Shown here piece by piece: positions 58,334-64,000 of a stretch of DNA of 64,000 nt. Each line of letters starts with the position of its first letter. The first letter of the stretch is position 1. The DNA comes from Arsenicicoccus bolidensis DSM 15745 (GTDB lineage: Bacteria; Actinomycetota; Actinomycetes; Actinomycetales; Dermatophilaceae), in contig NZ_AUFG01000003.1 of NCBI RefSeq assembly GCF_000426385.1, positions 113,370-177,369 on the forward strand, read 5' to 3'. The translations under genes and the position numbers were made by a program. The notes below the pieces were generated by a model. It did no database searches. It was not told the origin of the DNA and saw nothing but the letters and a program-made list of their open reading frames with translations.

Positions 58334-61300
58334 GTGAGTGACGAGGGGCGCCCCGCGTCGGGTCCGGCCGATCCCGGAGGCGCAGGTGGCGCGGCACGTG
58401 CCCGTCGCCGACCGGGCCGGGGGAGAGCCGGGCGTGGGTGGCTCGGCCCGCTGCTGACGATCGTCGCGGTGGCCGCGCTGGCGCTGGGTGCGCTGGCGAG
58501 CGTGTGGACGCAGGTGCTGTGGTTCGACAGCGTCCGCTTCAGCCGCGTCTTCACCACCGAGCTGCTCACCAAGGCCGGGCTGTTCGTGACCGGCGCGCTG
58601 GTCGTCGGCGCCCTGGCCTGCTCGAGCATCCTCATCGGCCACCGGCTGCGCCCCGTCTACGCCCCCGTCACGGACGAGCAGGTCGCCCTCGACCGCTACC
58701 GCGCGATGCTGGACCCCCTGCGCCGGCTGGCCGTCTGGGTCGTGCCGGGCGTGCTCGGGGTCTTCAGCGGCACCGCGCTGGCCAGCCAGTGGCAGACCTT
58801 CCTGCTGTGGCTGCACCGGGTCCCCTTCGGCAAGCAGGACCCCGAGTTCGGGATGGACATCGGGTTCTTCGTCTTCACCCTCCCATGGGTGAGCTTCCTG
58901 CTTGACTTCGCCCTCATGGGCCTGGTCCTCGCCGCCATCGTGGCCGCCCTGACCCACTACCTGTATGGCGGACTGCGCCCACCGGGCATGAGCGGGCGCT
59001 CCACCAAGGCGGCGGTCGTCCACCTCTCCTGCCTGTTCGCGGCGGTGGCGCTGGTGCAGGGGCTCAGCTACTGGTTCGGGCGCTACGACCTGGCGGTGGC
59101 CGACTCCGGGCGCATCACCGGCATCACCTACACCGGCGCCCACGCGGTCCTCCCCGGTCGTTCGATCCTCGCGGTCGCGGCCGTCCTGTGCGCGCTCTTC
59201 TTCCTGGCTTCGATCTGGACCGGGTCGTGGCGGCTGCCGGTGGTGGGCGTGAGCCTGCTCGCCGTGTGCGCGCTGGTGATCGGGACCATCTATCCCATGC
59301 TCGTGCAGAGCCTCAAGGTCAAGCCGAGCGAGCGCACCCTGGAGCAGCCCTACATCCAGCGCAACATCGAGGCCACCAGGTCGGCCTTCGGGCTCGACAA
59401 GGTGGTCAAGACGCCCTACAAGGCGGAGACCACGGTCTCGAGCGGTCAGCTGCGCGGCGACGCCGACACCATCCCGGGCATCCGGATCGTCGACCCCGCG
59501 ATCGTGGGGCAGACCTTCGAGGCCATCCAGGCGGTCAAGGCCTTCTACTCCTTCCCCGCCAGCCTCGACGTCGACCGCTACCGCCTCGAGGGCAAGTTGG
59601 TGGACGCCGTGGTGGGCGCCCGCGAGCTGCGGCTCGACGACCTCGACCGCTCGTGGCGCAACTGGGTCAACGACCACACGGTCTACACGCACGGCTACGG
59701 CCTCGTCGCGGCCTACGGCAACCGGCGCGGACCGGACGGTCAGCCGGTCTTCTTCGAGCAGAACATCCCCTCGACCGGCAAGCTCGGCACCTACGAGCCC
59801 CGCATCTACTTCGGGGAGGAGTCCCCGACCTACTCCATCGTCGGTGCCCCGGAGGGCAGCGGCGACGCGGAGCTCGACCACCCCGACGGCAGCGCCGGCG
59901 GCCAGCGCAACACGACCTACCGGGGGGCGGGTGGCGTCCAGATCGGGTCCTTCCCCCGTCGCCTCGCCTATGCCATCGCCTATCGCGAGCCCAACATCCT
60001 GCTGTCCAGCGCCGTCAACCCGGAGTCGCGCCTGCTCGACATCCGCAAGCCGCGCGAGCGGATCGGCAGGGTCGCCCCGTGGCTGACGCTGGACGGTGAT
60101 CCCTACCCCGCGGTGGTCGACGGACGGGTCCAGTGGATCGTCGACGGCTACACGACGAGCGCCAACTACCCCTACTCGCAGCTGACCGAGATCGAGGACG
60201 CGACCTCCGACGCCCTCACGGCCCGGTCCGCGAACGTTGCCGCCCTGGCGCCGGCGCGCGTCAACTACATGCGCAACTCGGTCAAGGCCACGGTCGACGC
60301 CTACGACGGCACCGTGCACCTCTATGCGTGGGACGACCAGGACCCGCTGCTGAAGGCCTGGACCAAGGCCTTCCCCGGGACCGTCGAGCCCATGTCGGCG
60401 ATCAAGGGGGAGCTGATGCAGCACCTGCGCTACCCCGAAGACATGTTCAAGGTCCAGCGATCGATGCTCGGCAAGTACCACGTGACCGACGCCAACAGCT
60501 TCTTCGGCGGGCAGGACTTCTGGAAGGTCCCGACCGACCCGAGCGACCGGACGACCGGGGCGCCCAGCCAGCCTCCGTACTACCTTTCGCTGGCCGTGCC
60601 AGGCCAGGCGGCCCCGACCTTCTCGCTGACCACCACCTACACCCCAGAGAAGCGCTCGGTGCTGTCCGCCTTCCTCTCGGCCGACGCCGATGCCGGGGGC
60701 AAGGACGGTCAGCGCAAGGATGGCTATGGCACGTTGAGGCTGCTCGAGCTGCCACGGGACACCCAGGTGCAGGGGCCGGGGCAGGTCGCCAACAACATCT
60801 TCTCCTCCAACGACTCGTCGCCGCGGTTCGCGCTGACGCTGAGCCAGTTCCTCAACAACAACTCGCAGGGTGGGTCCAAGGTGTCCATGGGCAACCTGCT
60901 GACCCTGCCCGTGGGTGGGGGAGTGCTCTACGTCCAGCCGATCTACGTGCAGGCCTCGTCCGGCACGTCCGCGTACCCCCAGTCCAAGGCGATCGTCGCC
61001 TCGTTCGGCGACAAGCTCGCCTGGTCGGACACGCTGGACGGCGCGCTCGACGGACTCTTCGGCGGCAACTCGGGAGCCACGGCCGGCGACCAGGGCACGT
61101 CGGGCCCGGCGGCGCCCACCGCTCCGAGCACGCCGACCCCGGGCCAGAGCCCGACCACCCCTCAAGGCAACCAGGGCAACGCGGAGGTCGCCAAGCAGCT
61201 CACCGCGGCTCAGGAGGCGATGAAGGCGGCCGACGAGGCGCTGGCCAAGGGCGACTTCACGGCGTACGGCGAGGCCCAGAAGCGGGTGCGGGCGGCGGTG

Positions 61301-61411
61301 GACGCGGCTCTCAAGGCCCAGCGTCCGGGACAGACCACCGTGGTGCCGGCGTCGCCGTCCGCCACCCCGTCGGCGACGCCCACCTCGACGCCGACCCCGA
61401 CGAGTCCCTGA
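58334..61411 (+). CDS. UPF0182 family large membrane protein
   Basis: A 1025-aa protein with seven predicted membrane helices in the first 320 residues, a large extracytoplasmic domain (about 330-900, with GLVAAYGNRRGPDGQPVFFE and RNSVKATVDAYDGTVHLYAW) and a low-complexity Pro/Thr/Ala-rich C-terminal part with an Ala/Lys-rich helix (about 940-985) and PTSTPTPTSP at the end. UPF0182 proteins are conserved in actinobacteria and cyanobacteria without known function. GTG 58334 has GGAGGACG upstream; a TAGGTT -10-like box lies at 58264-58269. Confidence 0.92.
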   Translation: MSDEGRPASGPADPGGAGGAARARRRPGRGRAGRGWLGPLLTIVAVAALALGALASVWTQVLWFDSVRFSRVFTTELLTKAGLFVTGALVVGALACSSILIGHRLRPVYAPVTDEQVALDRYRAMLDPLRRLAVWVVPGVLGVFSGTALASQWQTFLLWLHRVPFGKQDPEFGMDIGFFVFTLPWVSFLLDFALMGLVLAAIVAALTHYLYGGLRPPGMSGRSTKAAVVHLSCLFAAVALVQGLSYWFGRYDLAVADSGRITGITYTGAHAVLPGRSILAVAAVLCALFFLASIWTGSWRLPVVGVSLLAVCALVIGTIYPMLVQSLKVKPSERTLEQPYIQRNIEATRSAFGLDKVVKTPYKAETTVSSGQLRGDADTIPGIRIVDPAIVGQTFEAIQAVKAFYSFPASLDVDRYRLEGKLVDAVVGARELRLDDLDRSWRNWVNDHTVYTHGYGLVAAYGNRRGPDGQPVFFEQNIPSTGKLGTYEPRIYFGEESPTYSIVGAPEGSGDAELDHPDGSAGGQRNTTYRGAGGVQIGSFPRRLAYAIAYREPNILLSSAVNPESRLLDIRKPRERIGRVAPWLTLDGDPYPAVVDGRVQWIVDGYTTSANYPYSQLTEIEDATSDALTARSANVAALAPARVNYMRNSVKATVDAYDGTVHLYAWDDQDPLLKAWTKAFPGTVEPMSAIKGELMQHLRYPEDMFKVQRSMLGKYHVTDANSFFGGQDFWKVPTDPSDRTTGAPSQPPYYLSLAVPGQAAPTFSLTTTYTPEKRSVLSAFLSADADAGGKDGQRKDGYGTLRLLELPRDTQVQGPGQVANNIFSSNDSSPRFALTLSQFLNNNSQGGSKVSMGNLLTLPVGGGVLYVQPIYVQASSGTSAYPQSKAIVASFGDKLAWSDTLDGALDGLFGGNSGATAGDQGTSGPAAPTAPSTPTPGQSPTTPQGNQGNAEVAKQLTAAQEAMKAADEALAKGDFTAYGEAQKRVRAAVDAALKAQRPGQTTVVPASPSATPSATPTSTPTPTSP

Positions 61412-61452
61412 CCGGGTCAGGAAGGGTGACGGAAGCGCGGCTGGTCGCCGAT

Positions 61453-61482
61453 TTGCACCTCCCGTCCACCGTCGCGTAACCT
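61453..61482 (+). promoter_or_regulatory. tRNA-fMet promoter
   Basis: TTGCAC (61453-61458), an 18-bp spacer and TAACCT (61477-61482). Transcription would begin about 61489, a few bases before the tRNA. One of the clearest sigma-70-type promoters in the window. Confidence 0.75.
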
Positions 61483-61493
61483 GAAGTCACCGA

Positions 61494-61570
61494 CGCGGGG
61501 TGGAGCAGCTCGGTAGCTCGCCGGGCTCATAACCCGGAGGTCGCAGGTTCAAATCCTGCCCCCGCTACCA
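61494..61570 (+). tRNA. initiator tRNA-fMet (CAT anticodon)
   Basis: A 77-nt cloverleaf with encoded CCA. The anticodon CAT is at 61528-61530 in the loop CTCATAA, with anticodon stem CCGGG/CCCGG that contains the three consecutive G:C pairs of initiators. The acceptor CGCGGGG pairs with CCCCGCT except for the C1:T72 mismatch, the second initiator hallmark. The T arm is GCAGG-TTCAAAT-CCTGC. It is followed by a strong terminator and has its own promoter. Confidence 0.97.
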
Positions 61571-61572
61571 AC

Positions 61573-61605
61573 CTGGCCCGGGATTCGATCCGAATCCCGG
61601 GCCAG
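61573..61605 (+). terminator. tRNA-fMet terminator
   Basis: A perfect 15-bp stem, CTGGCCCGGGATTCG (61573-61587) and CGAATCCCGGGCCAG (61591-61605), with an ATC loop, two bases after the tRNA CCA. Confidence 0.88.
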
Positions 61606-61737
61606 AAGCATGTCTGGGCGGTCATCGCTCCGCGGCTCTCCCGCCGGCAGGCACTCAGGCTCGCCAGGTCCGCGGCCTCACCACGTCATGGACGTGCGAA
61701 CGACGAGGGCACCCGCGTCGGGTTCCGAGCCCTCTCC

Positions 61738-63243
61738 TCACGCGGACAGGTGCCGCTGCCTGGGCCAGACTCGCGACCAGGAGCCGACCGGGCCGGCGCA
61801 GACCCACACCCGCGCACCGAACTCCTCGTTGTCCACGCCGGGGTCCAGGGTGGCCGCGAGCCGGCACCCGTCCCACAGGTCGGGGTCGGGCTCCCTGTCG
61901 CCGAGGAGCACGACGGGGCCGGAGCTCTCGGGCGGGGGGCCCCAGTCGGCGTAGCCGTTGTGCCCGCTCCAGGCGGGCCTCCCCGTGAACCAGCTCCACG
62001 CACCTGCCTCCCCGTAGTTCTGGCTCAGCACGACGACACCGGCCGGCTGCTGGTCGACGACGTCTCGCACCTGAGCGACCACGGTGGGCCAGCCGATGGT
62101 GTTGAGCTGGTCGTCGTTGATCGCGGCCCACGGGGTCGCGGCATAGACGGGTGCCGGTAGCACGGGCAGGGCTGACGGCAAGGGCACCAGTCCGGCGATC
62201 GCCGCGATCCAGACGAACCATGAGGACCGGGGCCGCCCGGGCGCCGGAGCCGGGAGCGCCGGGCTCGAGCGTGCCGCTCCTGCTGCGGCCAGGGCCACCA
62301 GCAGGCCGAGGGTGTAGTAGTGCTTGCCGCCGGTGGCGAGCAGCACCGCGAGCACCACGACGTATGCCGTCGCGACGGGCGCGACCAGGCCCGTCCGGTT
62401 GCGCAGGCCGACGCCGAGGCCGCGCACCGCCAGGTAGCCGCCGATCGGCCCGAGCAGCAGGAGCTGGAAGCCGACGAGCGTCACGGCCCCCAAGAGACCG
62501 CCGTCCTCAGCCCGGATGTCGGCACCGAGCTCGAGCTGGGGCCAGCCGTGGGTGGCCTGCCAATGGAGGTTCGGGGCCCACAGCGCGACGGCGACCAGGG
62601 CGGCCGCCCAGAGCCACGGACTCGCGAGGTGCCCCCGGAACCGCGGTGACCCCGCGAGCCCGACGACCAGGCCGAGGGCGAGGAACGCCGGCAGCGTCTT
62701 GTTCTCCAGCCCCACCCCGAGCAGCAGGCCTGCGGCCAGCCACCACCGTCGGTCTCCCGAGCCCAAGGCAGCGACCGCGAGGCGGGTCACCCCCACCCAC
62801 ACGGCCAGGTCGAGCGTGGACGTCGAGAGCAGGTGCCCGACGGAGAGCACCCCCGGCCCGACCGCCACCACCACGGCGGACAGCAGCTGGCCGTGCCGGG
62901 AGGCGCCGAACGCTCGGGCGAGGTCGGCGGCGAGCCAGACGACGAGCACGACCAGCAGGGCAGACACCGAGCGCAGGGCGACCAGCGAGCCGGGTGCCAG
63001 GTCGTGGAGGAGGGCGGCCAGCAGCGGGGTCAGCGGCGGCTGGTCCGGGTAGCCCCGCTGCGGGTGGTGGCCCGCACCGACGAAGTAGAGCTCGTCGCGA
63101 TGGGGGCCGTAGCGGGGCGCCAGGATCAGGAGCACGACCCCCGTCGCCGTCGCTACCCACGGCACCGCCCGGGATCGCCCAGCCCCCGCCGGCTCCTGCT
63201 GCTCGTCGGGCCAGGTGCCCGCGTCCCGTGCCATCCGTGCCAT
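61738..63243 (-). CDS. GT39/ArnT-like membrane glycosyltransferase
   Basis: A 501-aa polytopic GT-C-fold protein with ten or more predicted helices between about 28 and 400 and a soluble extracytoplasmic C-terminal domain (about 400-501). The first external loop has the catalytic-type APRYGPHRDELYFVGAGHHP and GYPDQPPLTPLLAAL, matching the PMT_2/GT39 family (DE motif). It probably transfers a sugar from polyprenyl phosphate to an envelope acceptor, which cannot be named. GGGAGGG lies before the ATG at 63243; the protein opens MARMARD, so the second ATG is an alternative. Confidence 0.85.
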   Translation of the reverse strand: MARMARDAGTWPDEQQEPAGAGRSRAVPWVATATGVVLLILAPRYGPHRDELYFVGAGHHPQRGYPDQPPLTPLLAALLHDLAPGSLVALRSVSALLVVLVVWLAADLARAFGASRHGQLLSAVVVAVGPGVLSVGHLLSTSTLDLAVWVGVTRLAVAALGSGDRRWWLAAGLLLGVGLENKTLPAFLALGLVVGLAGSPRFRGHLASPWLWAAALVAVALWAPNLHWQATHGWPQLELGADIRAEDGGLLGAVTLVGFQLLLLGPIGGYLAVRGLGVGLRNRTGLVAPVATAYVVVLAVLLATGGKHYYTLGLLVALAAAGAARSSPALPAPAPGRPRSSWFVWIAAIAGLVPLPSALPVLPAPVYAATPWAAINDDQLNTIGWPTVVAQVRDVVDQQPAGVVVLSQNYGEAGAWSWFTGRPAWSGHNGYADWGPPPESSGPVVLLGDREPDPDLWDGCRLAATLDPGVDNEEFGARVWVCAGPVGSWSRVWPRQRHLSA

Positions 63244-63370
63244 GGTCCGTCCCTCCCGGGAAGTGGTCGGCGATGCCGGACGAGGGGGACGCGCATGACC
63301 CTCGAACCACGCACCCGGGGGAGGCAACGCCCCGTCGACGTGATCGTACTCAGGGGCTCGAACGCCCGAT

Positions 63371-63399
63371 TTGGCACCACCCGGACGCCTGTGTAATGT
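63371..63399 (+). promoter_or_regulatory. rrn promoter P1 (upstream)
   Basis: TTGGCA (63371-63376), 17-bp spacer, TAATGT (63394-63399). First of three evenly built promoters before the 16S gene. Confidence 0.6.
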
Positions 63400-63469
63400 T
63401 TCCGCTCGTGCCCCGGCCACGGAGCGCGCTGCGGGACTCACCCCCCCGGGGGATGCGGATCACGCGGAG

Positions 63470-63498
63470 TTGACGAGGTGGCCACGAACGAGTAACCT
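63470..63498 (+). promoter_or_regulatory. rrn promoter P2
   Basis: TTGACG (63470-63475), 17-bp spacer, TAACCT (63493-63498), about 100 bp after P1. Confidence 0.7.
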
Positions 63499-63564
63499 AG
63501 TCGGGTTGCTTGGCGCAGACAGTCAGGACGAAGCACGTTCCCAACGGGAGCTGCGAGGCCGGAC

Positions 63565-63593
63565 TTGACGCGGGAAGCACGAAAGAGTAAGTT
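63565..63593 (+). promoter_or_regulatory. rrn promoter P3
   Basis: TTGACG (63565-63570), 17-bp spacer, TAAGTT (63588-63593), 95 bp after P2. It gives a leader of about 175 nt before the mature 16S. Confidence 0.7.
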
Positions 63594-63775
63594 TGAATGG
63601 TTGCCACGACGCAGGAACGAACGAAAAGTTCGAGACCACGACGTGAGCGTCCGATGTTTGAGAACTCAACAGCGTGCCGAAATTCGATGCCAAGTTTTAA
63701 ACCTCGTTTGAGGTTCCTTTGGTAGATGGACATTCAACGTCATGTTGTTTTGTCTTTTTGCTGGGTTTACAAATT
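63594..63775 (+). promoter_or_regulatory. 16S rRNA leader with conserved antitermination/processing box
   Basis: A markedly AT-richer leader than the rest of the window. It contains TGTTTGAGAACTCAACAG at 63655-63672, the box conserved in actinobacterial rrn leaders and linked to antitermination and processing, and a small hairpin AACCTC-GTTT-GAGGTT at 63700-63715. No protein gene is supported in 63244-63775. Confidence 0.75.
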
Positions 63776-64000
63776 TTTCTACGGAGAGTTTGATCCTGGC
63801 TCAGGACGAACGCTGGCGGCGTGCTTAACACATGCAAGTCGAACGATGATGCCCAGCTTGCTGGGTGGATTAGTGGCGAACGGGTGAGTAACACGTGAGT
63901 AACCTGCCCTTCACTCTGGGATAACTCCGGGAAACCGGGGCTAATACTGGATATGACTCCTCCTCGCATGGGGTGGGAGTGGAAAGCTTTTGTGGTGGAG
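63776..64000 (+). rRNA. rrs: 16S ribosomal RNA, 5' part (runs off window)
   Basis: It begins with the universal GAGAGTTTGATCCTGGCTCA and continues with GACGAACGCTGGCGGCGTGC, CACATGCAAGTCGAACG and GGCGAACGGGTGAGTAACAC, the V1-V2 start of a bacterial 16S gene. About the first 225 nt are present; the rest lies outside. The V1/V2 sequence resembles Intrasporangiaceae and relatives as I remember them. The exact mature 5' end is approximate. Confidence 0.97.

Overview
This window is high-GC actinobacterial DNA. The partial 16S rRNA at the right end, the DapC/DapD/DapE, WhiB7, AdnAB, UvrD2 and SigE/TatB gene set, and the gene order (close to Mycobacterium tuberculosis Rv3193c-Rv3211 and Rv1220c-Rv1232c, as I recall it) point to Actinomycetota. 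The 5' end of the 16S gene looks like Intrasporangiaceae and relatives, but that placement is inference. Genes are packed tightly, often with 4-nt GTGA/ATGA overlaps. Many genes have no ribosome binding site; instead a TANNNT -10 box lies 6-8 nt before the start codon, as expected for leaderless mRNAs.

Layout. 1-9.4 kb: a flavin reductase, a VanW-domain protein, ferredoxin fdxA, dapC, citrate synthase gltA, then dapD with a transglycosylase-like gene, divergent dapE and a LOG-family protein; this is lysine/peptidoglycan precursor synthesis beside central carbon metabolism. 9.4-18.7 kb: a DivIVA-like protein, a PIG-V-like membrane glycosyltransferase, a crotonase, DUF3117, an O-methyltransferase, sigE, tatB, mrp, DUF1003, an MgtE-N/CBS protein and an L,D-transpeptidase. 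The usual rseA and htrA between sigE and tatB are missing. 19-30.7 kb: a RIO1 kinase with an unusual structured leader, a GntR/YtrA regulator with a 34-aa membrane peptide, an acyl-CoA dehydrogenase, a stress protein, an M24 peptidase, a ThrE-type exporter, a mesaconyl-CoA hydratase, a PHP phosphoesterase, an Fe-S RecB-like nuclease and a BCCT osmolyte transporter.

30.9-61.4 kb: a conserved actinobacterial block of DEAD-box helicase, ferritin-like protein, GlsB, DUF3107, TetR, moeZ, an alkyltransferase-like protein, adnA-adnB, a degenerate phosphotransferase, nudC, uvrD2, whiB7, an AarF-type kinase with a TOMM-cyclodehydratase-like E1 protein, DUF5679, a second crotonase, a YgjP-type metallopeptidase, NUDIX, a DUF2342 metalloprotease-like protein, moaE, a PDZ-S16 protease, a PPA1309 protein and UPF0182. 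DNA repair (AdnAB, UvrD2, ATL, NudC) and ribosome-stress resistance (WhiB7) dominate. 61.5-64 kb: initiator tRNA, a GT39-like glycosyltransferase and the start of an rrn operon behind three tandem promoters.

The least expected features are non-coding or very small: a whiB7 leader holding two reading frames and an attenuator hairpin, a RIO1 leader with an overlapping upstream ORF and a hairpin that pairs with both ribosome binding sites, and a 67-bp modular palindromic element found at two convergent gene junctions. I see no prophage, insertion sequence or CRISPR array.
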